This document shows positions 18,450-26,307 of a stretch of DNA of 64,000 bases, piece after piece. A model generated the notes under the pieces. The model was not told the origin of the DNA and searched no databases. It saw nothing but the letters and a program-made list of their open reading frames with translations. This stretch comes from Micromonospora noduli (GTDB lineage: Bacteria > Actinomycetota > Actinomycetes > Mycobacteriales > Micromonosporaceae). The DNA lies in NCBI RefSeq assembly GCF_003264365.1, contig NZ_PYAK01000002.1, positions 1 through 64,000 of the forward strand, in the 5' to 3' direction. The translations under genes and the position numbers were made by a program. Each line of letters opens with the position of its first letter. Within the stretch, counting starts at the first letter, position 1.

Positions 18450-18848
18450 CTAGGCCAGCAGACCCTCGGCCAGCAGGTGGTCGAAGATGATCTGGTCGAC
18501 CGGCGAGGTGCGGTGTCGGTCCGCGTACCCGAGCCAGGCCATCTCGGCGATCTCGCTGGCCGGGCGCAGTTGTCCTCGATAGCCGGCCCGGTAACAGGTC
18601 ATCCGCACGCTGATGCCGGTCGTGTGACCGTGCGCCTGAGCGGTGAAGGTGCCCAGGTGCACGGCACCGGGCACGTCGACCTCGACGCTCAACTCCTCGT
18701 CGATCTCCCGACGCAGGGTCTCCAGGTCGGTTTCGCCCGGCTCGCGCTTTCCGCCCGGCAGGTACCAGACGTCCTTGCCCACCGACCGGGTGCTCAGCAC
18801 CCGACCGTCCTCGACGAGGATCCAGGCCACCTTGTCGATCTCGCGCAC
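18450..18848 (-). CDS. NUDIX hydrolase
   Basis: About 132 aa from the GTG at 18848, chosen because AAGGAG lies 4 nt upstream; the longer ATG reading at 18887 lacks a ribosome site. The Nudix box is GGKREPGETDLETLRREIDEEL (about 31-52), with the Gly of the consensus replaced by Ser. The preceding WYLPGG is typical of MutT-like proteins. It may sanitise oxidised nucleotides or hydrolyse another phosphoanhydride. Seven bp separate its stop from the DUF2267 start region. Confidence 0.87.
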   Translation of the reverse strand: MREIDKVAWILVEDGRVLSTRSVGKDVWYLPGGKREPGETDLETLRREIDEELSVEVDVPGAVHLGTFTAQAHGHTTGISVRMTCYRAGYRGQLRPASEIAEMAWLGYADRHRTSPVDQIIFDHLLAEGLLA

Positions 18849-18899
18849 GTTGCTCCTTACGGCCGCCGGGATCGGGGACGCTACCACCCGGCGGCGCGC

Positions 18900-20351
18900 T
18901 CAGTCGGCGAGCAGGTCGAGCAGCAGCGCGGCGGTCCAACTGAATGCCGGTGAGCCCAGACCGGCGCCGGTGTCCGGGTGGAAGTACTCGTGGCAGCCGG
19001 CCCCGGCGACCAGACCGATCATCGAGCGGCGCAGCCCGGCGGCCAGCTCCGGGTGCCCGTGCCCGAGCAGCCCACGCCGGACCAGCCAGCCGATGTTGAG
19101 CCAGCTCGGCCCACGCCAGTAACGCAGCGGCTCGAAGTCGGGTGCGGTGCGGTCGTAGGTGGGCAGCGGCCGGTCCATGAGACTGGCCACCCCGAAGCGC
19201 GCCGACCGGGCCTCGACGACCAGCGCGTCGGCCTGCCGGGTCGGCAGGTCGGGCAGGATCAGGGGGGTCAGCCCGAGCACGGTACGGGCGCTCACCAGGC
19301 GGTCAGTGCGCAGGTCACGGGGCTGGAACGTGCCGGTGTCCCTGTCGTACAACCGGCGCAGGAGAGCTTCGGTGATGCGGGCCGCGCGGGCCCGATGAGG
19401 CCCGGGGTCGTCGCCGACGAGCGCGGCGATCTCGGCGAGGGCGTGTTCGGCGGCCCCGAACGCCGCGTTGAACAGCGGGCACTCCACCAGGAACGGGTGC
19501 CCGGCGGCCAGGTCGCGGTCGGAGTAGCCGTGGTCGCGGTAGGCGGCGACGATCGCCAGGTAGCGCGCGTAGTCCAGGTCCGTGGGGCGGTGCGCGGCGT
19601 CGGCGTGCGTGGTGTCGTGCCGACGGTACGCCCGCATCACTGCCGCCTCGGCCGGCACCGCGGCCATCGGCTGGTCCCACGCCGGGCTGTTGTCCAACCC
19701 GGACTCCCACGGGTGCACGATGCAGACCAGCCCGTCACCGGCCACGTCCCGCCGGTCGGCAAGGTAGCGCTGTTGGGCGACCAGCGCGGGGTAGAGCCGG
19801 CGCAGCGCGGCCAGGGCGGTGGGGTCGGGCGCCCGCCGGTACGCCAGCAACGCGGCGAGCGCGTGCACCGGCGGCTGGACCAGGCCGGAGGTGGCCACCA
19901 TCGGCGCGCCCGGCACGTCGGCCGAACGCCACATCTCCGGCCCCGGAAAGTACGCGCCGACCCGCAGCGCCGGGTTGAACACGATGTGCGGCACCCGTCC
20001 GTCCGCCCACTGCGCCCGGAACAGGCTGGCCAGCTCCCGCCAGGCGCGGTCGGGACGGACCTGGGCCAACCCGATCGCGATGAACGCGGAGTCCCAGCTC
20101 CACTGGTGCGGGTAGAGCGTGCGCGAGGGCACCGTGTGATCGTGCTCCCAGTTGGCGTCGAGCGTGTCGACAGCGAGTCGACGCAGCCCGGCCGCGTCAG
20201 CCGGGCCACCCGTGCCGGCGGCGTCGGCGCGCTTCGCTCCGGCGTCGGCGGCCACGCCGACGCTGGGCTCGGCGTCGGCGGGCGCACCAACGCTGGTCGG
20301 CTCGGCGTCGGCGGGCGCGCCGACGCTGGTCAGCCTCGCGTCGGCGCTCAC
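18900..20351 (-). CDS. MGH1-type (GH63-like) glucosidase
   Basis: About 483 aa from the GTG at 20351, which overlaps the upstream isomerase stop (GTGA). After an Ala-rich N-terminal stretch of about 55 residues lies an (alpha/alpha)6-barrel glycosidase fold of the mannosylglycerate-hydrolase/trehalase-like group. Visible marks are PHQWSWDSAFIAIGLAQ with the substrate-binding Trp-Asp, FNPALRVGAYFPGPEMW, and WRGPSWLNIGWLV near the end. It probably cleaves an alpha-glucosidic or mannosidic bond of a small glycoside in the cytosol. No signal peptide is evident. It forms an operon with the isomerase and dehydrogenase upstream. Confidence 0.87.
   Translation of the reverse strand: MSADARLTSVGAPADAEPTSVGAPADAEPSVGVAADAGAKRADAAGTGGPADAAGLRRLAVDTLDANWEHDHTVPSRTLYPHQWSWDSAFIAIGLAQVRPDRAWRELASLFRAQWADGRVPHIVFNPALRVGAYFPGPEMWRSADVPGAPMVATSGLVQPPVHALAALLAYRRAPDPTALAALRRLYPALVAQQRYLADRRDVAGDGLVCIVHPWESGLDNSPAWDQPMAAVPAEAAVMRAYRRHDTTHADAAHRPTDLDYARYLAIVAAYRDHGYSDRDLAAGHPFLVECPLFNAAFGAAEHALAEIAALVGDDPGPHRARAARITEALLRRLYDRDTGTFQPRDLRTDRLVSARTVLGLTPLILPDLPTRQADALVVEARSARFGVASLMDRPLPTYDRTAPDFEPLRYWRGPSWLNIGWLVRRGLLGHGHPELAAGLRRSMIGLVAGAGCHEYFHPDTGAGLGSPAFSWTAALLLDLLAD
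20250..20345. repeat. 33-bp direct repeats inside the glucosidase 5' end
   Basis: A 33-bp unit (20291-20323) is preceded by a 30-bp near copy (20261-20290) and followed by a partial copy. In the minus-strand protein this gives two repeats of TSVGAPADAEP and a degenerate SVGVAADAG. The repeats sit in the variable N-terminal extension ahead of the catalytic domain. Copy number could vary between strains by replication slippage. Confidence 0.75.
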
Positions 20352-21169
20352 GCGGCGGCCCGCCGGGGCAGCGCGTGTCGCAGCACGGTGGCGGCCTGTT
20401 GCAGGGCCCGGACCGGGTCGCCGCGGAGCCGGCACTCCAGTGCCAGCCAGCCCCGGTAGTCCAGCTCCAGCAGGGTCCGCACCAGCGCCGGCCAGTCCAG
20501 GTGCCCGGCGCCGGGCTGGTAGCGGTTGGAGTCGCTGACCTGCACGTGCCCGAGATACGGCGCGGCGGCGCGCAGCGCGCGGTGCACGTCGTCCTCCTCG
20601 ATGTTCATGTGGAAGGTGTCGGCGACCACCCGGACCGACGGCAACCCGAGCGCGGCGCAGAGCGCCACCGCCTCGTCGAGACGGTTGACCATGTGGTCCT
20701 CGTACCGGTTGAGGGGTTCCAGGAAGAGGGTGACCCCCTCGGCCCGGGCGTGTTCGCCCAGCTCGCCGAGGGCGTCGAGGAGCACCTGCCGGTCGCCGTC
20801 CGGGGCCCGGGGCGGATCGAACGGCGGCAGTCGTCGGGAGAACATCCCCCAGGCGGCCGGGGTCATCACCCCGACGCCGCCCAGTTCGGCGATCACCGAG
20901 AGTTGGGAGCGCAGGTTACGGACGGCGTCGGCGGACCGGGCGGGGTCGAAGTCGCCGATGAAGTGGTCCATCTCGACGCAGACGGTGGGCATCACCACCC
21001 CGGCGGCGCGGGCCCGGCGCAGCTCGGGCAGCCGGCGGGCGAACGCCAGGTCGCCCCGGCCGCGCAGCTCGATGCCCTGGTAGCCGAGGGCGGCCGCGAG
21101 GGCGTACTTCTGGATCAGGTTGGTGCCCGGCAGGAGTTGTTCCTGACAGGCCAGCGCGATGGTGGTCAT
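20348..21169 (-). CDS. Sugar phosphate isomerase/epimerase (xylose-isomerase-like TIM barrel)
   Basis: A 273-aa AP-endonuclease-2/xylose-isomerase-like barrel. Conserved metal-ligand stretches are seen in PTVCVEMDHFIGDFD, TLFLEPLNRYEDHMV, VVADTFHMNIEED and HVQVSDSNRYQPGAGHLDW, the last with the typical His and Asp ligands. Members isomerise or epimerise keto-sugars or inosose-like cyclitols. Its start overlaps the dehydrogenase stop by 4 bp (ATGA) and its stop overlaps the glucosidase start (GTGA). The three genes therefore form one tightly coupled operon. Confidence 0.9.
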   Translation of the reverse strand: MTTIALACQEQLLPGTNLIQKYALAAALGYQGIELRGRGDLAFARRLPELRRARAAGVVMPTVCVEMDHFIGDFDPARSADAVRNLRSQLSVIAELGGVGVMTPAAWGMFSRRLPPFDPPRAPDGDRQVLLDALGELGEHARAEGVTLFLEPLNRYEDHMVNRLDEAVALCAALGLPSVRVVADTFHMNIEEDDVHRALRAAAPYLGHVQVSDSNRYQPGAGHLDWPALVRTLLELDYRGWLALECRLRGDPVRALQQAATVLRHALPRRAAA

Positions 21170-22206
21170 GAGAACCTCAGCACGACTTGGAGGACGTCAC
21201 CGGCGCCGCGGTCGAGCAGCGCGAGGGCGTCGGCGACCGCGCTGGCGTCGACGATGTGGCTGACCAGTGGCAGCGGGTCGACGCTGCGGTCGGCCACCAG
21301 GTCCATGAAGGTCTGCGCGACCCGGTCTCCGGTCCACCGGCCGGCCATGCTCGGCGCGGGGGTGGGCCCGGAGACCTGGGCGGCCACCAACTGGATGCGG
21401 TTGTGGTGGAACTCCTCGCCGAGGCCGAGCGCGTCGGCCTGGCCCTGGTAGAAGCCGGCGGCCACGACCCGGCCGGCGTGGGCGGTGGAGCGGATCGCCT
21501 CGTGCAGCGCCGGGTACGCGCCGGACAACTCCAGACAGACGTCGGCCCCCCGACCGCCGGTTGCCTGGCGCAGCACGGCCGCGGCGGAGGTGACAGTGGC
21601 GTCCACGGTGGAGTACGCGCCGTACCGGGCGGCGTACTCCAGCCGGTCGGGAACCGGGTCGACGGCCACCACCCGGGCCCCGGAGAGCACCGCGAGCCGG
21701 GTGGCGAGCAGCCCGATGACGCCCTGGCCGAAGACGCCGACCCAGTCGCCGAGGTGCAGGTCACCGGCGAGCACGGCGGTCAGCGCGATGGCGCCGGGGC
21801 GGGCGAAGACCGCGGCGAGCGGATCCAGCCCGGTGGGGAGCGCGCGGACCGCGTCGGCGGCGAGCACGGCCTCGGCCCGGTGCCCCCAGATGCCCCAGAC
21901 GAGCTGCCCCGGATGCCGGTCGGTGACCTCCGGCGCGACCTCGATGACCTCCCCGACCTCTTCGTAGCCGAAGCCGATCAACGGGTAGGGCACCGGCGTC
22001 TGTCGGGGGACGAACATCCGGGCGGCGTCGTCCCAGTCCTTGCTGAGCCGGGGATTGCTGCCCCGGTAGAGGGTCAGCTCGGTGCCGGCGGAGATGCCCG
22101 AGTAACAGGTGCGGACTCGGACCTGGCCGGGGCCGAGCGGATCCGGCGGGCAGGGCTCGAGGCTGATCCGTCGAGGCCCGGCGAGAGAGACCACCCAGTT
22201 GCCCAT
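21166..22206 (-). CDS. MDR-family alcohol/polyol dehydrogenase
   Basis: A 346-aa medium-chain dehydrogenase. The catalytic N domain contains YSGISAGTELTLYRG in place of the Cys/His zinc cluster of classical members, and the Rossmann motif is VGVFGQGVIGLLATRLAVL. Structural-zinc cysteines are not evident, so it may be zinc-independent or bind zinc differently. It would oxidise a polyol or glycoside with NAD(P)+. It is the first gene of the catabolic operon, divergent from the sugar ABC importer, and both sets probably process the imported carbohydrate. Confidence 0.87.
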   Translation of the reverse strand: MGNWVVSLAGPRRISLEPCPPDPLGPGQVRVRTCYSGISAGTELTLYRGSNPRLSKDWDDAARMFVPRQTPVPYPLIGFGYEEVGEVIEVAPEVTDRHPGQLVWGIWGHRAEAVLAADAVRALPTGLDPLAAVFARPGAIALTAVLAGDLHLGDWVGVFGQGVIGLLATRLAVLSGARVVAVDPVPDRLEYAARYGAYSTVDATVTSAAAVLRQATGGRGADVCLELSGAYPALHEAIRSTAHAGRVVAAGFYQGQADALGLGEEFHHNRIQLVAAQVSGPTPAPSMAGRWTGDRVAQTFMDLVADRSVDPLPLVSHIVDASAVADALALLDRGAGDVLQVVLRFS

Positions 22207-22237
22207 GTGTCACATCCCGGTAGCACTGGGCTCCAGG

Positions 22238-22275
22238 ATAGCAAAAAATCGCGATATGTCTTGCTATTGATCAAT
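22238..22275. promoter_or_regulatory. Divergent carbohydrate promoter region with inverted repeats
   Basis: The 115 bp between the dehydrogenase and the solute-binding protein is strikingly AT-rich. ATAGCAA (22238-22244) pairs with TTGCTAT (22261-22267) around ATCGCGAT (22248-22255). ATTGATCAAT (22266-22275) is a perfect 10-bp palindrome. One or more are likely operators for a regulator not encoded in this locus. Both flanking operons would be controlled together. Confidence 0.55.
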
Positions 22276-22321
22276 CGAAGGTGTTGGATCCTTGATGTAC
22301 CCTTCGAGAGGAGTGCCATCG

Positions 22322-23716
22322 ATGTCTGCACCTCCGAGGCGGATACTCGCCACCACCCTGATCCTGGCACTGACCACGTCCACCCTGCTGGCCTGCGGCG
22401 ACGACGAACCAGACAGCAACAGCAAGAAGATCACCGTCTGGAGCCTGGAAGACGTGGCCGACCGGGTCACCGCCACCAAGGCGATCATCGCCGACTTCAC
22501 CGCCAAGACCGGGATCCAGGTCGATCTCGTGACCGTCAACGAGGACCAGTTCCCCTCCCTGATCGCCGCCAACGCCGCCGCCGGCGACCTGCCCGACGTG
22601 GTCGGGTCGGTCTCCCTCGCCGGCATCCGTACGCTCGCCGGCAACGAGCTGCTGCACACCTCGGCGAACGCGGAGGTCGTCGACAAGCTGGGCAAGCAGA
22701 CGTTCTCCCCGCGAGCGCTGGAGCTCACCTCCGACGACGGCAAACAGCTGTCCGTGCCCAGCGACGGCTGGGGGCAACTGCTCGTCTACCGCAAGGACCT
22801 GTTCGCCGCGGCCGGTCTGCCCGCCCCCGACACGTACGAGCGGATCACCGCCGCCGCGGCCCGACTGAACACCGGCGGCGTCGCCGGCATCACCGCGGCG
22901 ACCGCCCCCAGCGACGTGTTCACCCAGCAGACCTTCGAGCACCTGGCGTTGGCCAACGGCTGCCAGCTCACCGACGACTCGGGGAAGGTGACACTGGATT
23001 CGCCCCAGTGCGTCGAGGCGTTCCGCTTCTACGGTGACCTGATCCGCACCAGCTCGGTGAAGGGCGCGCAGGACGTGGACACCACCCGGGCCACCTACTT
23101 CGCGGGCAAGGCCGCCATGGTGATCTGGTCGCCGTTCATCCTCGACGAGCTGGCCGGGCTGCGCAACGACGCCAAGCCGACCTGCCCGCAGTGCCAGGCG
23201 GACCCGGCGTTTCTGGCCAAGAACAGCGGGTTCGTCACCGCGATCAAGGGCCCCAACGGCGCCGAACCGGCCCAGTACGGCGAGATCAGCTCGTGGGCGG
23301 TTCTCGACGGCGCGGTGAGCGACCCGGCGAAGTCCTTCGTGGAGTACATGCTCGGTGACGGCTACCCGCGCTGGTTCGGCATGTCGCCCGAGGGCCGCTT
23401 CCCGGTGCGCAAGGGCACCCCCGCCGAGCCGGAGGCGTACCTGACCGCCTGGAACACCAGCCAGGCGGGCGTGGACGCGAAGAAGCCCCTCACCGACGTG
23501 TACGGCGACGAGGTGCTGGCCACGCTGCGCCGCAGCCCGGACACCTTCGGGCGCTGGGGCCTCAGTCAGGGGCAGGGCAAACTCGTCGGCGCCATGCTCG
23601 GCGAGTTGCCGGTGCCCAAGGTCCTGGGCGACCTCGTCTCCGGCAAGTCCGACGCGGCGGCCACCGCCGACCGCGCCACGAAGGACGTGGACGCCATCAA
23701 GGCGGGCGTCAATTGA
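22322..23716 (+). CDS. Sugar ABC transporter, solute-binding lipoprotein
   Basis: About 464 aa from the ATG at 22322, with AGAGGAG 8 nt upstream. A lipoprotein signal peptide (basic N terminus, hydrophobic core, LLAC-G lipobox with Cys near residue 25) anchors it outside the membrane. The rest is a family 1 extracellular binding protein of the MalE type: ITVWSLEDVADRVTATKAII, VPSDGWGQLLVYRKDLF and an aromatic-rich C-terminal lobe. It delivers an oligosaccharide or glycoside to the two permeases that follow. The next gene starts inside its stop codon. Confidence 0.93.
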   Translation: MSAPPRRILATTLILALTTSTLLACGDDEPDSNSKKITVWSLEDVADRVTATKAIIADFTAKTGIQVDLVTVNEDQFPSLIAANAAAGDLPDVVGSVSLAGIRTLAGNELLHTSANAEVVDKLGKQTFSPRALELTSDDGKQLSVPSDGWGQLLVYRKDLFAAAGLPAPDTYERITAAAARLNTGGVAGITAATAPSDVFTQQTFEHLALANGCQLTDDSGKVTLDSPQCVEAFRFYGDLIRTSSVKGAQDVDTTRATYFAGKAAMVIWSPFILDELAGLRNDAKPTCPQCQADPAFLAKNSGFVTAIKGPNGAEPAQYGEISSWAVLDGAVSDPAKSFVEYMLGDGYPRWFGMSPEGRFPVRKGTPAEPEAYLTAWNTSQAGVDAKKPLTDVYGDEVLATLRRSPDTFGRWGLSQGQGKLVGAMLGELPVPKVLGDLVSGKSDAAATADRATKDVDAIKAGVN

Positions 23717-24669
23717 CCACCACCGCGCCCGGCCCCGGCCGCTCCCCCACCAGGGAGCGGCCGGCACCACCCCGGCGCCGACCGTTGACCCTGCGCCGCC
23801 GCGAGTCCCGGGCCGGGCTCGCGCTGGTCGCACCGACCCTGCTCGTCACCATCGCGGTCATCGGCATCCCGATCGTGTGGACAGTGGTGCTCGCCTTCCA
23901 GCGGGTCCGGCTGGCCACGCTGCGCAAGACCGGCCTGTTCGGCGAGTTCACCATGGACAACATCGACCGGGTGCTGCACACCCCCGGCTTCGCCGAGACG
24001 CTGTGGGTCACGCTGATCTACAGCATCGGCGGCACCGTCGGGTCGATCCTGCTCGGCCTGGTGGCCGCACTGGTCGTCCGCCGGCCGTTCCGGGGTCGCA
24101 CCCTGGTCCGGGCGTCCATGCTGCTGCCGTACGTGGCACCGGTGGTCGCCGTGACGTTCGTCTGGCAGGTGATGCTCGACCCCCAGCTCGGCATCGTCAA
24201 CGCGTGGGGTCAACGCCTGCTCGGCTGGGACGCCCCGGTGCCGTTCCTCACCCAGGAGTCGACGGCGCTGGCCACGGTGATCGTCTTCGAGGCGTGGCGG
24301 TACTTCCCGTTCGCCTTCCTGTTCCTGCTGGCCCGGCTTCAGGCGGTGCCCGGCGAGTTGGAGGAGGCCGCCCGGGTCGACGGCGCCACCCCCACCCAGC
24401 GCTTCCGGCACATCCTGCTGCCGCAACTGCTGCCGGTGATCGCCCTGCTGGGCGTGCTGCGCTTCATCATGACGTTCAACAAGTTCGACGACGTCTACCT
24501 GCTCACCGGTGGTGCGGCCGGCACCGAGGTGGTCAGCGTGAGGGTGTACGAGTTCCTCACCGCCCGTACCGACATCGGGGCCGCGGCCGCGCAGGCGGTC
24601 GTGCTGGCCGTCGTACTCATCGTGTTCGTGCTGATCTATCTGCGCTTCTTCGGACGGAGGGTGAGCTGA
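23713..24669 (+). CDS. Sugar ABC transporter permease, MalF type
   Basis: A 318-aa inner-membrane permease with six predicted helices after a basic cytosolic N terminus. The EAA loop that contacts the ATPase is visible as ELEEAARVDGATPTQRFRHI. Translation starts with TTG, which overlaps the binding-protein stop (TTGA); this indicates coupling and probably keeps its level below that of the binding protein. It pairs with the MalG-type permease downstream. Confidence 0.92.
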   Translation: MTTTAPGPGRSPTRERPAPPRRRPLTLRRRESRAGLALVAPTLLVTIAVIGIPIVWTVVLAFQRVRLATLRKTGLFGEFTMDNIDRVLHTPGFAETLWVTLIYSIGGTVGSILLGLVAALVVRRPFRGRTLVRASMLLPYVAPVVAVTFVWQVMLDPQLGIVNAWGQRLLGWDAPVPFLTQESTALATVIVFEAWRYFPFAFLFLLARLQAVPGELEEAARVDGATPTQRFRHILLPQLLPVIALLGVLRFIMTFNKFDDVYLLTGGAAGTEVVSVRVYEFLTARTDIGAAAAQAVVLAVVLIVFVLIYLRFFGRRVS

Positions 24670-25535
24670 TGGACCGGGACGTGGTCGAGACGGTGAGCCT
24701 GCGTTGGCTGCGCCGCCTGGTGATCGCCGTGTTCCTGGTGATCACGGTCTTCCCCTTCTACTACATGCTGGTGCTCTCGGTGCGCCCCATCGAGCGGCTG
24801 CTGCTCGACCCCGGGGCGCTGGTGGTCGGCTTCGGTGAGCTGACAGTGGCCACGTACGCGGAGGTGCTCAAGGCCACCGACGACGGCGGCCAGGGTTTCC
24901 TCACCTTCATCCGCAACAGCGGGCTGGTCGCCGTCGCGGCGACCGTGCTCACTCTGCTGGTCGCGATCCCCGGCGCGTACGCGGTGGCCCGGCTGCGGTT
25001 CTTCGGCCGGAGGCAGGTGGACTTCCTGTTCCTGGCGGTCTACCTGTTCCCGTCGATCGTCATCGCGATCCCGCTGTTCGTGGTCTTCACCCGGGCCGGG
25101 CTGCGCGGCTCGTTGTTCGGTCTGGTGCTGGTCTACATCTCGCAGACGTTGCCGGTGTCGGTCTACATGCTGAAGAACTACTTCGAGACCATCCCGGTCA
25201 GTCTGGAGGAGTCCGCCGCCATCGACGGCGCCGGCCGGCTCGGCATCATCCGCCGTGTCAGCCTGCCCCTGGCGATGCCGTCGATCATGGCGGTCGCGCT
25301 CTACGACTTCATGATCGCCTGGAACGAGTTCCTCTTCGCCCTGCTGTTCCTGGTCGACAAACCCAACCGGTGGACGGTGTCACTCGGGTTGTCCCTGCTC
25401 GCCGACGGGGTGGAGGTCCCCAAGACGGTGCTGATGGCCGGGTCGGTCGTGCTCACCCTGCCCATCGTGATCCTCTTCTTCGCCAGCGAACGGCTGCTCA
25501 CCGAGGGGCTGACCAGCGGCGCGGAGAAGGGATGA
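24669..25535 (+). CDS. Sugar ABC transporter permease, MalG type
   Basis: A 288-aa membrane permease. The ATG at 24669 shares one base with the preceding stop (TGATG). The EAA loop reads SLEESAAIDGAGRLGIIRRVSLP, followed by the conserved WNEFLFALLF. No ATPase gene follows in the operon; in actinomycetes such importers are commonly energised by a shared MsiK-type ATPase encoded elsewhere. The protein forms the translocation pore with the MalF-type partner. Confidence 0.92.
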   Translation: MDRDVVETVSLRWLRRLVIAVFLVITVFPFYYMLVLSVRPIERLLLDPGALVVGFGELTVATYAEVLKATDDGGQGFLTFIRNSGLVAVAATVLTLLVAIPGAYAVARLRFFGRRQVDFLFLAVYLFPSIVIAIPLFVVFTRAGLRGSLFGLVLVYISQTLPVSVYMLKNYFETIPVSLEESAAIDGAGRLGIIRRVSLPLAMPSIMAVALYDFMIAWNEFLFALLFLVDKPNRWTVSLGLSLLADGVEVPKTVLMAGSVVLTLPIVILFFASERLLTEGLTSGAEKG

Positions 25536-25589
25536 TCGTCTCGTCCGGGTCGCCCGCCAGGCCCCCACCAACCCGGATACGGTGGCCTC

Positions 25590-26195
25590 ATGGCCAACCC
25601 GACCCGCTGGGCGACCGACACCGGTCCTGAGCACTCACAGTGGTATATCGACCGGTTCCGCAAGCTCGTGGCCGAGGGCGCGGACCTGGCCGGCGAGGCC
25701 CGACTGGTGGACGCCCTCGTCGCGCCCGGCTCCCGCATTCTCGACGCCGGCAGCGGCACCGGCCGCGTCGGTGCCGCGCTGGCCGAGCGCGGGCACACGG
25801 TGGTCGGGGTGGACGCCGACCCCGCGCTGGTGGATGCCGCCCGCGCCGACTATCCCGGCCCGACGTGGCTGGTCGCCGACCTCGCCGAGCTGGATCTACC
25901 GGCGCTGGGTGAGGCGGAACCGTTCGACGCGGCGGTGCTGGCCGGCAACGTGCTCGCCTTCGTCGCCGTCGGCACCGAACCGGAAGTGCTGCGCCGGGTG
26001 GCAGCGCACCTGCGACCCGATGGCGTGCTGACAGTGGGCTTCGGCACTGAGCGCGGCTACCCGCTGACCGCGTTCGACGCCGACGCGGTGGCCGCCGGTC
26101 TGCGCGTGGAGCAGCGCTTCGCCACCTGGGACCTGCGCCCGTGGCGCGACGACGCCCCGTTCGCGGTCACCGTCCTGCGCCGCCCGGCCGACTGA
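25590..26195 (+). CDS. Class I SAM-dependent methyltransferase
   Basis: A 201-aa methyltransferase. Motif I is RILDAGSGTGRVGAALAERGHTVVGVDAD (about 47-75), with the acidic residue at the end of strand 2. It would transfer a methyl group from S-adenosylmethionine to an unknown acceptor. A TACGGT hexamer (25578-25583) lies 6 nt before the ATG and no Shine-Dalgarno is seen, so the transcript is probably leaderless. A strong hairpin follows its stop. Confidence 0.9.
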   Translation: MANPTRWATDTGPEHSQWYIDRFRKLVAEGADLAGEARLVDALVAPGSRILDAGSGTGRVGAALAERGHTVVGVDADPALVDAARADYPGPTWLVADLAELDLPALGEAEPFDAAVLAGNVLAFVAVGTEPEVLRRVAAHLRPDGVLTVGFGTERGYPLTAFDADAVAAGLRVEQRFATWDLRPWRDDAPFAVTVLRRPAD

Positions 26196-26215
26196 GCACC
26201 GCGTTGCTTCCCGGC

Positions 26216-26269
26216 GATCAAGAGCTTTGCGTCAGGCTCGCGCCACGTTCTGACGCAAACCTCTTGATC
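26216..26269. terminator. Bidirectional hairpin (element B) between convergent genes
   Basis: GATCAAGAG (26216-26224) pairs with CTCTTGATC (26261-26269), and TTTGCGTCAG pairs with CTGACGCAAA inside it, leaving a loop of about 13 nt. The element lies between the convergent methyltransferase and eccB genes, where it can end transcription from both sides. Similar sequences recur in Micromonosporaceae intergenic regions (from memory), so it may be a repeat family as well. Confidence 0.75.
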
Positions 26270-26307
26270 ACCGCCGGCACGCCTCACCGCCGGCAGGCGG
26301 GTCGCCC

